Of a stretch of DNA of 64,000 nucleotides, positions 12,289-24,400 are shown piece by piece. Made by a program: the position numbers and the translations under genes. The notes beneath the pieces are model-generated. The model saw nothing but the letters and a program-made list of their open reading frames with translations. It ran no database searches and had not been told where the DNA came from. Source of the DNA: Liolophura sinensis (lineage: Eukaryota > Mollusca > Polyplacophora > Chitonida > Chitonidae); contig NC_088295.1 of NCBI RefSeq assembly GCF_032854445.1, positions 75,110,028 through 75,174,027 on the forward strand. The letters run 5' to 3'. Position 1 is the stretch's first letter; each line of letters starts with the position of its first letter.

Positions 12289-12649
12289 ATTTTTATTCAT
12301 GTATGCCCATATTTATGCCCATATACTACTCCGGTGTAATATTTTCCATTGCAGGCCTGTTGAGATGTTAAGCAACTTTTTGAAAAATCTCTACATCTTA
12401 TTACTAATTCTCACATCTCCATTAGTTAACAGTTAATAAATTACTAAACAAAAATTTGTTCATTCTAATACTATTATTTAATACTATCAATTCTTCCGTG
12501 ACCACAGATATATTTTCGAGTCATAGCTTCATCGTTTCTTTCGGAAAATATCGGATGTGGACACATGCCCATCTCGCCAATCTATTCAGTCTAACTAAAC
12601 ATGACCTAACCGAAAGAGTGCATATATATAATTGTACCTAACGGCGCAA

Positions 12650-12739
12650 GGTTTCCTCCTACCATAATGCTGACCATCGTCTTATAAGTGAAATATTCTT
12701 GTGTACGGCGTAAAACACCAATCAAATAATAAATAAATG
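12650..12739 (+). mobile_element. 5'-truncated SINE (main family) with 14-bp target duplication
   Basis: Starts in GGTTTCCTCCTACCATAATG and ends with the usual tail. Flanks are ACCTAACGGCGCAA (12636-12649) and ACCTATCGGCGCAA (12740-12753), one mismatch in 14, as expected of an ageing retroposon insertion. Confidence 0.85.
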
Positions 12740-12907
12740 ACCTATCGGCGCAAAGCCATGCACAAACGCCCACTTTCATGTAAATCTACTACGCAGGAAG
12801 TGATTTCCGAAAATAATAACGATATCTGTTTTTTTTAAGTGACCCAGAGTTTTCTGTCTTTCTCTCCCTCATCCTAATGTGCAGTGACATTTGTAGAACA
12901 CTTTGTA

Positions 12908-13036
12908 ACTAACGATGAGCCTCCGGGATACAAATAATAATTCCCCAAACCAACGATGAGCCTCCGGGTTACAAATAATAGTTCCCTAAACTAACCATGA
13001 GCCTCCGGGATACAAATAAAAATTTCCTAAATTCTT
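12908..13036. repeat. Short tandem repeat, three units of about 53 bp
   Basis: Three diverged units, each with ATGAGCCTCCGGG followed by TACAAATAA and a CCTAAA/CCCAAAC word. Confidence 0.85.
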
Positions 13037-16000
13037 TAACTGCCCTCGTGGTACAGATCGCGGTTGCGACAAAATGAGTAACGCGTCCAGTAATCGATTG
13101 ATTGACGTCAGTTTTCTCTGATCCGGTTGGCTAATCCGGGTCCTCTTGATCTATGGACATTGCACACGATAAGAGATTATGCCTTTCTACAGATACATGG
13201 AAAACAAGATGTCACGACAGTGTTATTTATAGTTGACAGATTACAACAGATTATATTACCGGTGAGATCCGGCCTTTTGTCTATTTACTTCGGTCAGGAT
13301 TTACTTCCGACTTCAATCTCTTGCAATTCGTACTATTGCACTAAAATAGATTGTCTGTTCACAAGCTTCGAATTGGGCGATATCCGCAGAACCATATGAG
13401 CGCACTTAAGCGCAAATTAGCTAATTCGAGGGTCGCTATTACCTTATTTGGATTTTTCTGTTTAATTTCTGTCTACATTGATATGTTTCTATTAATTTAA
13501 ACATGTTAGGTGAGTTTGCTTACATCTCATTGCCCGTACTTGCGATTCAGATTTTTGTACCACATTTGATAACACCAATCAAATAATAAAAAAATTATTG
13601 AATACTGATCTTACTCAGTCGTCTAGAACATACCTTGCGTCTTTCCAACATCACTGAAAACCGTTGACTGCCTCTCTTTTCATAATTCCGTGTTATTTTT
13701 TAACTTTACGTTCTTAGTTCTTTGGTGCTTTGTGTTATACGTCGTTTTGGGAATTGGCCCTGCGTTTATTGACCTGGAACGTCCTTATTGGTTGACGGCT
13801 CACATACGAATGTATACGAATTATAGATTCTCATATAGGTTTGCATTCATATTGATTTAGATTAACTGATAACACTCTCAGTTTAAGATATACTCGAAAG
13901 CGCTTAGTCCATTGTGTGTTCTATGAAGACAGGAAGAACAACAATGAAAGTATGTCAAAATATTAGTGTTGATAGTCTGCGAAGAACGAATTTACCTGTA
14001 TTTGTAATTACTGGATCTACATTGGTAATACACATGTACCTGCAAACTTGACCGTAAAATTGCATTTGTAGAAAACTGGTTCTTAGCGGTAGATAATTTC
14101 AAAGCTATTAAATGATAAAAACTCATTTCATTTGACCTTTAATGTTTCCGCTTACTCTGTTTTTCGAGGATACTTTTTATCTTTGTGGGTTAAATCTCCG
14201 TGTAGGTTTATTGCATCTACCTTTTTGAAATGGCACAACAATAGCCAGTTTTACACGCTTTGTCTTTTCACTAAACTTTTGTAGAGAAGGTTTTGTGCAC
14301 TAGACGTGTTTCTTCTACCAAGGGATGTGAACAAACAAAAGGGCTCAATGGACCATGCAAGCAAAGAGAAGACATTCAAGTTTACGATGGTCATAAGGTC
14401 ATGTTCATCTTGTCTTAAGATGACATCTGATAACTTCATTTGTTTTTCTTTCAAACAAAGCGAAAAACATACCAAGCACCTAAACACCAGGCTCCAGGTA
14501 TAAGCTGAGTACTACGCCGTTCATTTATATATTTGGTACTTGTTTCACGCAATATTCAAGACGGCGGTTGGTTAAATGAGTAAAGGAATGCGTGTGTTAA
14601 AGCAGATTTGGCAAGCAAATGACAATGGTGGAGGACAAGTTGTTATGACGGCACAAATGACTCATTAGCAAAATCAACTACAACTGTCGCCAAACAACGA
14701 AAGCGGGATTCAAACAAATTATGACAAGAACGGATAGACTGATACACAATAAAGAGGACAACTAAAGATAGATATTGAGTGTAATTGTTTTCTGAATTTA
14801 TTTTTTTTGAAACAAGATATATTATGAATGTATTCAGCAAGAGAAACACTATCGCGACAATGACAGCTACCACAGGGGGATAAACCGTATAGTTCCTATG
14901 TTCAGCTCAATTCATCCGCATTATGACGATCACAGATGGATGAATAAATTCACCATGCGTCAAAATGGGGACGACGTCCTCGAAAACCTTGAAAAAGGAA
15001 GCCAAAAATTGAAAATAAAAAAAAATATAAAAAAGAAAACAGAAAAAAGCAGTGAAAACTAAACAAAAGAAAAAAACACAAAACATCTTTTTTTTGCTTT
15101 TTTTTTCAATCGTTTACATACAAAAGGTAAAATGGAAATGCACAGCATACAATGTGCGGAAATGTTTCTCCTCGTTTGTGAGAATACTTGCAAAAAATTA
15201 AAAAAATCAAACATGCATATATATTGTTCCCAATCATGAAATATTTACTGTTTATGGTCTACTACGTGCTCGTAGACAATGCATCTGGCGATACTGTGTT
15301 CCGGTTGACGATGCAAACTGGTTCATAACGATATCTGACACACGCGAACGTATCTATAGACGGGTAACCTAGATCTCTAGAAAACGTAAAAATCGTGCAA
15401 ACTTCTCATGAAAGACTGTGAAAAGTAATTATTAATATGCTCTTTTTGTATGGCGGGTATTTGAGACCACCTTTTGGTTTATATCATCATTGCATAATAA
15501 TGTTCTATATGAAGCTGCCAAGTATGTCTAATAATTGTATACTTGAATGCAAATGTAATGTTTTTATACAACCAAAGGCGTAAATCGGAACTAGCCAATC
15601 AGAATTTTATATAAATATAATTATGACTAAAATTCTGTTTTACCATATTTGGAAGGAGAGAAGATCTAAATCATACACAAAAAAAAATTGTCAGACATTC
15701 ATCATATCCTCACTGAGAACAGTAGGCATGTATGCAAAGACGATATATAAAAATCGGTGGTTTCAAATTTAAATGTTATTTTGTCATTTAAAAAAAGTGA
15801 TGAAACCATTTTTTTTTTACAAATAACTCTTTCATTCGACGTTTATATCATGCTTTTGTTTCTATCTTCTACTTTTGAGGTGAAAAAGGTGTACTTGGGT
15901 GAAAGTTATTGGTGAATTCTCAGTAGACTCACATGCACGATCACGCCAAATTGCACACTGACGCACGCTGGCATAGTCAGCTGTGTAACATTCTGTGTCG

Positions 16001-16330
16001 CTTATGCCAGAATTTTATCTTTTTAAGGATTGGATCGAGTTTTCATGGCGTCCGTAGCTATACAGACAAACGGATACAGAGATACTTTTCTTTATTTTAA
16101 TGTTTTATGTCGTTTTCAGGGAATTTTTAATTTATGCCATGGGATTCAAGTTTCAGGTGGAGGAAATAGTAGTTCCACCCTTCGCAAGTAACTTAATGAA
16201 ACTTGCGTTCTAAAACCTCAGCAGAACAAGCGGGAGTTACATTTAAACTCACGATCCCAATGGCAAGGGAACCAGTAAGAAAATCTTGTCCTTTTAGAAG
16301 AGAAGAGTTACTAACCACTGCTTAACGGAG
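13037..16330. other. Intergenic DNA with low-complexity patches
   Basis: Purine-rich, mostly adenine tracts at about 15000-15110. A 76-codon minus frame at 14643-14873 has a hydrophobic stretch, but no splice context or homology supports it as a gene. Confidence 0.45.
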
Positions 16331-16337
16331 ATTGATA

Positions 16338-16517
16338 TATTTATTTATTTATTTATTTGTTTATTTATTTATTTATTTATTTATTTTATTGTTTTTTTTT
16401 TACGCGGTACTGAAGAATATTTTACTTACACGACGCCGACCAGCATTATAGTGGGAGGGGAACCCACGGCGATCCGCAGGTTACTGACAGACCTTCCCAC
16501 GTACCTGGTGGCTTCCT
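16338..16517 (-). mobile_element. SINE (main family), 3' part with long (TTTA)n tail
   Basis: About 50 bp of TTTA repeats, then TACGCGGTACTGAAGAATAT, CGACCAGCATTATAGTGGGA and TCCGCAGGTTACTGACAGA. The tRNA-like head is missing. Confidence 0.8.
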
Positions 16518-16519
16518 CA

Positions 16520-17950
16520 ATATGAAATGATCATGTAAGTGTGAAGGATATAAATGTAAACTGAAATGACTATATGAAATGTTGTAGATTTTCTTTTCTG
16601 GGGATAAATTATCAATAGTTATGACTGGAATGTTATTTTGGCCCCAAACATGAATTAGTATCAGACGCATTCGTGCATGTGCGGTAATCTTAATATCCGG
16701 ATTACAGGCCATAATCTTAATCCAGCCGGATGAATTGGATTCTGATCCTTTGTGATTATTCATAAACGCCTTGAAATAGATGCTCATTTCTTCGTGGAAA
16801 GTTTGACAATGACAATCTCTCTCCTAATACACATTTTCCATAGGTGATAATAGCCCTTTCCTTGTGTAGAGAGAACATGCATTTATTCAAACAGGTTAAC
16901 ATCGAATCCAACTTGACAGCACGAGGAAAATGAACATCTGACGATTGTGTCCTTGACGTAACATACATCCACGTATTTACCACTTTGGGAACACTACTAG
17001 CTTGGTGTGATATATGTAGGCCTACATACCAGAGGATCCATAGCTTGATATCGATAAACCTTTCGCGTATGAATCCAGGGATATCATTATGATGGGTGCT
17101 GTTGCAAATTACAATGGTTTTCTTTTCACGGCGTCTGTCACGTTACATCTACATACAGCCTAGGCCTTAAGGCTGCCTTCTAAGTAAAGCACTCTTAAAA
17201 ACAGTCAAAAATACCAATACAAATGAGCAAATAAAGTTTACCAATTTTTTTTTCAGGAGACATATTTCAGTGTGGAGAAATGGACCGTGTAAGAGCATAA
17301 ATACGACAAAAAGAAGCTCAGTCATCCTTATATGTTATTCATTTGATACGCCTCCGTATTTAGAATATCTGTTACATTATTTCATTCATACTTTTAGGTG
17401 TGACACAATCTGTGACTAGAAGCTTCATTGTGTATTATCACAAAATCTTTAAAATATATGTATACATTACAAATTGAATCTAAGTAGTAAGTAGTAATAA
17501 TATTACTTTGCCGACAGACTTACAAATAATTATACACCAGCAACAAATTATTGAATATGTAAAGTACTGATATTAAGGATCAAGAGAACAACAAGGATTA
17601 AAGAGAACAATCCATACGTTACTTTTCGTGTGTTGAGTGAACGCTCACAGCGTGTTAAAGCTAGTATTAAAATATATGTAAGTTTTAAATATATTATTTG
17701 CTTGGGTGCATTTTTAAAGTAGTTATTACAAACTAATACTGTCAGGGTTTACAGCCTGTATTGTATTCTACCAGAAGGCGTTATCATTAAAATGCATCCG
17801 TTTTTTTTTGTATTTATTATTATTATTTTTTGGATTTAAGTACAGCTCTTTATACTAAAGATTTAGCAAAAGTCCAAGTAAGACCAGGAGGCATGTTTGC
17901 TATGCACTGGTTCCAAACACGCATTACTACGCGTGACCCCAGCTAATTCC
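16520..17950. other. Intergenic DNA, nothing recognised
   Basis: Two overlapping minus frames (113 and 75 codons, 16446-16983) start in or next to the SINE and show no domain. Confidence 0.45.
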
Positions 17951-17952
17951 CA

Positions 17953-18101
17953 GGGCCCGTGTTTATCAAAGGCCTTAGATTCAAGTCAAAAATTCAAACA
18001 CAACTACAAATAAAATGTTTTGCTGTGGAAAGTTTAAAATTTGTTTTAAGTTTGTCTTTTTAAGAAATTCAGATTCTAGTTTGCTTGATAAATGCGGGCC
18101 C
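17953..18101. mobile_element. Foldback miniature element with GGGCCCG termini
   Basis: 149 bp bounded by GGGCCCGTGTTTATCAA on the left and the inverse of GGGCCCGCATTTATCAAG on the right. The interior is AT-rich and partly self-complementary (CTTAGATT / GATTCTAG). No open frame. It resembles a MITE, family unknown. Confidence 0.7.
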
Positions 18102-19078
18102 AGTCTATATGGAATCTGGGCTACACCTTGCACGTGTAACCAGAGTTAGCAATCATCCTTTTCGGGAAGATCTTTGCTAAACCATTCATGAATTGGAAAG
18201 GTTATACTGACAAGTACTGATCATTTACTTTCCATTACAGGACCACAGACACTATTCCATTCCTAAACAAATATACAGTTAGGCCCACGTAAGGAAACAA
18301 AAATGTAGACCTACAACAAAAAGAAATGAAAGCTGGTTATACCTATCGATACTTGGTTATTGAACATTTTGATTTTTAAATACGCTAAGAGGTTCTCGTA
18401 GTTTAAGTGTCATTCCTTATAGGCTATGTATACCGTGTGTTCCATTACAAAAGGAATCCCGTTACAGATCCGGGTTTTACATCACTTACAGTTTTTCATA
18501 TGCACCGTTTTTGCGTATAAAGTTGGATTCGAGCCTGTTTCACTTATATGTGGGTGAGCAAGTGTAATGACAAGAGTAATCCGGATGAAATAAATAACTC
18601 AATACAGTCCATTTACATACTTCTGTTTATTTTAGGGTCAATGTGATGACGCGCACACCATAGTGTACCCACCCTTTTCAAAGAATCTGCTAATCCCAAA
18701 ACATCGTTAAGTTTATCCGTGTATAAACCAATCAGACCATTACTAAAACGTAGCTATATTAAATAAACCCTGAATATACTACAGCTATGTGGGCCCCAGT
18801 CGTATATAAAGTAAAATATTCTTGAGTAGAACTCTAAACAAAATAAATAACTAAATAGAACTAGGCCTGTGTGATCAGGAGTTCGAATCCAGCTTCGACT
18901 GACTCGGCTGTCGGTCTCACAATTGAAAGTCTTCCAGATGCCTGTGGCGTGGTATGTGGTTTGAGTGAAATATGCGTTGTAGTGCAGATAAAAACAGTGT
19001 ATGCAAAAATTATACTAGTTTTATCAGCTGATTTTGCACACGTATATTTTATTGATGTTTTATCCAAGTTAGGAGGAG
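18102..19078. other. Intergenic DNA with a possible decayed SINE head
   Basis: A tRNA box-B-like word (AGGAGTTCGAATCCAGC) at about 18877-18893 hints at a decayed SINE head. Nothing else is recognised. Confidence 0.4.
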
Positions 19079-19327
19079 CTCCTTAATTGCCCAGTGGTTA
19101 GCGTGTTAGCGCAGCACAATGACCATGGAGCCTCTCACCTATGTGGTCGCTGTGAGTTGAAGTCTAGCTCATGCTGGCTTCCTCTCGGTCGCAAGGGGGA
19201 TATCAGTTACCTGCGGATGGTCGTGGGTTTCCCCCAGCTCTTTCCGGTTACCTTCCACCATAATGCTGAACGCTGTCGTCTAAGTGAAATACGACGTACA
19301 ATTCCAATCAAATAAATATATAAATAA
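19079..19327 (+). mobile_element. Near full-length tRNA-derived SINE (main family)
   Basis: Head with a box-A-like CCCAGTGGTTAGCGTGTTAG and a box-B-like GTGAGTTGAAGTCTAGC. Then CATGCTGGCTTCCTCTC, TGCGGATGGTCGTGGGTTTC, CACCATAATGCTGAACGC, and a CAATCAAATAAATATATAAAT tail. It shows the element order: head, body, AAAT tail. Confidence 0.85.
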
Positions 19328-19377
19328 TACAAATTAGGGCTATTTTCGGAAGATGGATGCAATGATTGATCTAATGA

Positions 19378-19475
19378 GCTTGGTGTTTAACGCCGTCCTT
19401 AAGAATACATGTATATTATTCGACGAGCAACCAGAATGCCCGGAATAAAGTATAGACCTCTAGCAGGTAACTGAC
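19378..19475 (-). mobile_element. Decayed SINE fragment (main family)
   Basis: GGTGTTTAACGCCGTCCTTA, then TTATTCGACGAGCAACCAGA and GACCTTTCATAAG nearby. Diverged and internally deleted. Confidence 0.6.
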
Positions 19476-20820
19476 GACCTTTCATAAGTATGATACACAG
19501 ATTTTCAGCAGCGTATTTGATCATACTAGCTATATCAATAACTTCTTGTCACCAAAGCACCAAATATATCCCTAAAATAAGCCAACACGCTTATCTAGCA
19601 AAGCCCAAGATGAAAGAGTCGTGAACTCCAGTTACATCACTATACAACTCTTTATACTAAAGGATTTAAGCAAGAAAGGAGATATATTTCAAGAAAACAG
19701 GTCACTCTTTATTCCCATGACGGCGAACATCGTTAAAACCATAATATGTACATACTTACAAAATATTACATAAAAGCACATGAGCATTCTCGAGGAACGG
19801 TCATGTGACATTCTGGACAAGTGAGATCACTCCATGGATAAAGGCAATGACAAGAATTCTGTCGCTTTCCAGGAATGACCTCAGTGGTTTTACCACCTTC
19901 TGAACGGGACGGTTGGATCCCCAGACTAGTGTTTTCAACACAATTATATTCGGACACCTAGAACAGCCAAATACGTAGAGAAGTAGAGTAGCAGACAGAG
20001 CGGGTAACAAGGCGCTATAGTTTGAGCAAGCAGGTCGGGTTGTTTGAGATCGTGACCTACGAATTTAGAACAGTCGCCATTCCACCATTTTACCACTGCT
20101 GTCAGCTCTCGCTTGGTCACATACCACACGAGACATTATTCCTACATACGCTCGTGAATTCCAAGTCTACGTTAACGACATTGCGGAACAAGTCATATTT
20201 AGCATTGCACAGAGACAGTGTTAACGTGTACAATCTCTTTCCAAAGTGACACGAAAAAATAACTAAGGGAAGGGGTGGGTAAAAAAAAACCAAACAAACA
20301 AAAAAAAAACAAAACATGAAATATACCGTACTATACATACATGTACAACGAAGAAGGATACCTCTTATAACGATTGTCATATCCAATGTAAATTTGATTT
20401 ATCATATCAATTAAAGCTTTAAATTATTAATTAATCAAGTTACAGATCTACAAATAACTGTGCCTTCAACTTCCCAGCACTCGGTCTTTGTTATGATAAC
20501 TATATGCTATCTACTGCATTACGATATGGATATCTCAAGATTAATAAATCAATGCCTACCCTTGCATCGTATATGAAAAACAGAGGGAGGTTTGTCATCA
20601 GATACTATGGAATGAACATGATGTAGCAAAAGATAAAAATGGCTATATTTCACCAAGAACAAAGCCAAATTTTTAGCTATAAGCAAGGCTAAGGGCTGGA
20701 TGACATCTGCATTGTCCTAAGGTTTAGTAATCTATTGCTCTGTCTCACGCAGTGTGATCTAACTCCATGCAAATTGTTAACAAGGTCCCAGTCTAATGAG
20801 CATTCAGCTGTAAACAGCCT
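19476..20820. other. Intergenic DNA 3' of DUOXA
   Basis: An adenine-rich patch at 20280-20320 is visible. I see no coding segment. Confidence 0.5.
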
Positions 20821-20827
20821 TTGTTGT

Positions 20828-20833
20828 TTTAAT
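20828..20833 (-). terminator. Possible DUOXA polyadenylation signal (ATTAAA)
   Basis: ATTAAA on the minus strand is about 150 bases downstream of the DUOXA stop. I see no canonical AATAAA closer to the stop. The hexamer is common by chance in AT-rich DNA. Confidence 0.2.
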
Positions 20834-20985
20834 TAACTGTACATTAAATTATGCAAATATTTAACAAATTATATATATTACGTTTGAAAGACAATTATGG
20901 GTGATTTTGAGGTCAGAAAGGTCCATCGAGCCAGTCATTATATTGTTCATTGGTCAGATGGCCTCTTTGACGGTCCAATCAGAAA

Positions 20986-21405
20986 CTACAAGTGTGTGTC
21001 TTTTTCCTCTGTGGGACTGTTGACTTCCGGATCCGGTCTTATTTCATCGGGAATGGAGATTGCCACGTGTTTCAGCTCACTCTGTTCGAACGGTAAAGAT
21101 TCCATACTGCTGTTTAGCGAAGAGACTTCGGAAGCTGAATTAACATATTGTGGGAATTCATTTTCGATAAGCTGTCTTTGGCTTCCATGCGGATAACTGT
21201 CTACAGTCAAGCAATCGTGACTGAGAAACTGAGGTGCTCGGCTTAAGTTGGTCGTCGTCCTCACATCTTCTGCTGAGTGGTATATGTTGATCTGAATGTC
21301 TCCGTTCAAAGTCGACGTCTGGCGATCTATTGTTTGACTTTTCGTCAAACCATTCTTGGTCACCGCGTTATCGAGCAAGGACAGATAAGGCCGTTTTCTG
21401 GGTGT
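20986..21405 (-). CDS. DUOXA: DUOXA terminal exon, cytoplasmic tail and stop
   Basis: The acceptor TTTTTTCAG is followed in phase 0 by TPRKRPYLSLLDNA and then a 139-residue polar, Ser/Glu-rich tail that ends DTHL and a stop. The tail resembles no domain I know and looks disordered. Vertebrate homologues have shorter tails. Confidence 0.88.
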   Translation of the reverse strand, partial: TPRKRPYLSLLDNAVTKNGLTKSQTIDRQTSTLNGDIQINIYHSAEDVRTTTNLSRAPQFLSHDCLTVDSYPHGSQRQLIENEFPQYVNSASEVSSLNSSMESLPFEQSELKHVAISIPDEIRPDPEVNSPTEEKDTHL

Positions 21406-24400
21406 CTGAAAAAACAATGCAAATCTAATTAACATAAGCAAACTGCCATCTTAGTTTTTCCACAGTTTTAGGTAACGATTCTATTCAAGTATGAGCCACC
21501 TGAAAATTGTTTTCTTCTTATTTTGCACTCATACCAGTTAATACCTATACAGTCATCAAATTGTAATTTGTGATGTCACTGAGTTAACCTACCAAATTAT
21601 TTTCGTTGGGTGATCTGGCCAGATTGTGGTTTGTTTCATCCTCATCTTCCTCCAACAAGGAATCAACCAAGAAAAACAGTGACAGCTTCCTAGGTATGAC
21701 CCAGTCCAGTAGCAAGAGAAGGAGTCCCAGAAGGGTAGTTAGAATTCCTGTAACAATAAGAAGTGATTATCGATTGATTGCGTATTTGATTGACTGACTC
21801 ATTGATTGATTAGATTTGTAAATATAACCCTCCAGAAGGAACTGTAATCTCATGGGAGACGGAGAAATGGGTGTAATACTCACCGGCTGCCACCATTAAC
21901 CAAAACGACCAGTCGTATCTCAGGGTGAGGAAGCCATCTTGAAACGGTATTTTCATGACGTGTTGTGGTTGTAGCACGTGATAGATGATTACCGCCAGGT
22001 CTATCGTGATCCCACTTAGTAGAAACATGGCGGACCCGTAAAACACAACGCTTGACAGCAAAACGTTCGTAACAAGCCAAAAGGCAAAGCTTGTCCTACA
22101 TAAAAGAAAACAAGAATTATTTTTAATGCATGCATTTAAAAATGCTTTTTTATAGCTCGCAGCAATACGCTGAGGTCAACCAATCAGTAAAGTTAATCAA
22201 GTCTGCATGTTTATTACATCAAAACATAATTTTGGCTCCAGGTTCTTTGTGTTATGAGGGAATAGATCTAGATCATTAAGGCAAAGGCCTATTTTCAATG
22301 ATTGATACTGCTAATTAAAGCAGTATCTAATGCAAATACATGTGAGTCTGCTTACCACAGTAAAACGTAGGCGAAATAACCAGCATCTTTGAAGCTCCTT
22401 CCCCATCTGAGTCCACCGTCATCATAGCTGAAGTATGACGCCACGGAGAGGATAGGCTCCGGTAAACCCTTCTCTAAGCAGCCATTGTATTCCGACTGCA
22501 GCTGACCTACTGTTGTAATTAAAGGGAGTAAAATAAAGAGTTCATTCAAATTACTAAGACAGCCTATATACAGACTCTCATATTCATTTTTAGTAACTGT
22601 GTGGACGGTCATAATACTTCAGTTGAAATGAAAATATTTTCCCTACAGAAATTTTTTTCCTCTCAAATTTATTGTGAAAAAATTGTCATACGCCTGGTTA
22701 TGACATTTGAATTAAGCATCTGGGTGGCAATGTCCTTACTGACAACGCTGATTGGTTGATGGAATACCTATCAAAATGTTAGATTGGTATGCCATGGGTG
22801 TTGAGCACAGCACTCGTTTAAAAAGACACTGGCGTTATACAAACAAACTACACTGACAACAAGACCACAAGAAATTCAGCTTTAGGCGTTTGTCAACAAA
22901 GCCTAGATTCGTAACAGAGCAACACACGCTAGCTCACTCCGCAATTACAGCCGTTTTGTACCCTCAATTTCCTCTACGAACATTCAGTTCTAACTCTGAT
23001 TTTATAGGTTTCAAACAAATACATCAGTGTGTGGACGACAACAAAAACCAAAATAAGAAACTGACTTTTAAGTTTAATCCTCTGACATATGCATTTGTCA
23101 CGTAAAGCTAAGTTTGCTAGTATTTCCTTGATGTATTAGAGCATGCATTTATTTTGACTTTAGAGAAAAATTAATAGCTTATAATTTATACTACAAATAA
23201 TATTGCTTACCATCGAACCATTGTAGCCTCTCGTTATAATGCACTTCGCTGTTATGTGGACTGAAGGATCCTGAAAAAGAGAGAGAGGGAAAATTCAGTA
23301 AATGGGTGATAAGTTTGTGTTAAGTTATTTAAACTAGCGTGCAGGGAAACCAGTGGGATGTAAGGCTGACTGGAAGGGCCTCTGACCTTTAGGAGCTATA
23401 GGCGATTACCCTGACAACTATACTGGTCATATACCCGGAGCCTGCTGATTCATACAACGGTGTTTATACTTGAGTGACTTGTTTGCCTGGAGCTAGTGAG
23501 GTAGATTCAAGTAATTAAACTGATAGGTGGGTGTAAAGACATGATACGGCTAATTGTAACTCATCCAGATTAGCCAGTGGAAAGTATAAAGGCACTTGCA
23601 TGTATAATTATAGTAGATCACTTAAAAGTGCTTCTAATTGTCAAACAAGTGTGTTCTGTGTGTTCATGTGTGTGGAAATTCTGCCGCTAAATAGTTATAA
23701 TACTTAGTTCCATGATTTTTTCCCTTACTTCCACTGTTTTTACCTTACTTCAAATAGCTGAAATGTGATTAATGTTATCTTATTAAAATTTTTACCAAAA
23801 GCCTCAGAAATAACACGGTATAAAATTTGTAGAATTAAGATTAAAGTCTGTGTGTTCACAAAAAGCAGGGCAGAGTGGAATACTTACCAGAAAGAGTGAT
23901 GTTGACACTACTTAATCCCATCTTCAGCCCCACGATGCCTTCAAACTTATGCCTGGACACGAAAGTATAAAAACTCTTGGTATACAGCGACCCTGTCTGC
24001 CAGCCATGACCAAATATGCTAACTGAACAAAAACAAAATAAGACAAAAGGATTGACAAAAAATCACATTATTTGCTAAACCTTAAAATATATGCCTAAAA
24101 GCCACAGTAATTTTATTTTGTGTCTCGTTGGATTTATACAATACATAGTATTACATATATTTTCGCAAATCTTATCATCACAGACGGTATCTCATTTGTT
24201 ATACATTCGCTAGTCACATTCATTTAGAAATCTTCCAGAACTTAAAGTTTTAATTAACTCACCTAGAAGTGCTGCTCCTATAAACAAACTGTACACCACC
24301 CGTATAAATGTGGACCATCTCTGTTTAACAGAAAACACAGAAGCTATAACCATGTGGTGAAATCAAATGTAACATAAAGATGTTGTATTCTTTACGCATT

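Noticed and set aside
14643..14873. 76-codon minus ORF starting with a hydrophobic segment
   Set aside because: It resembles a signal or membrane helix, but AT-rich DNA often encodes such stretches; no downstream exon found.
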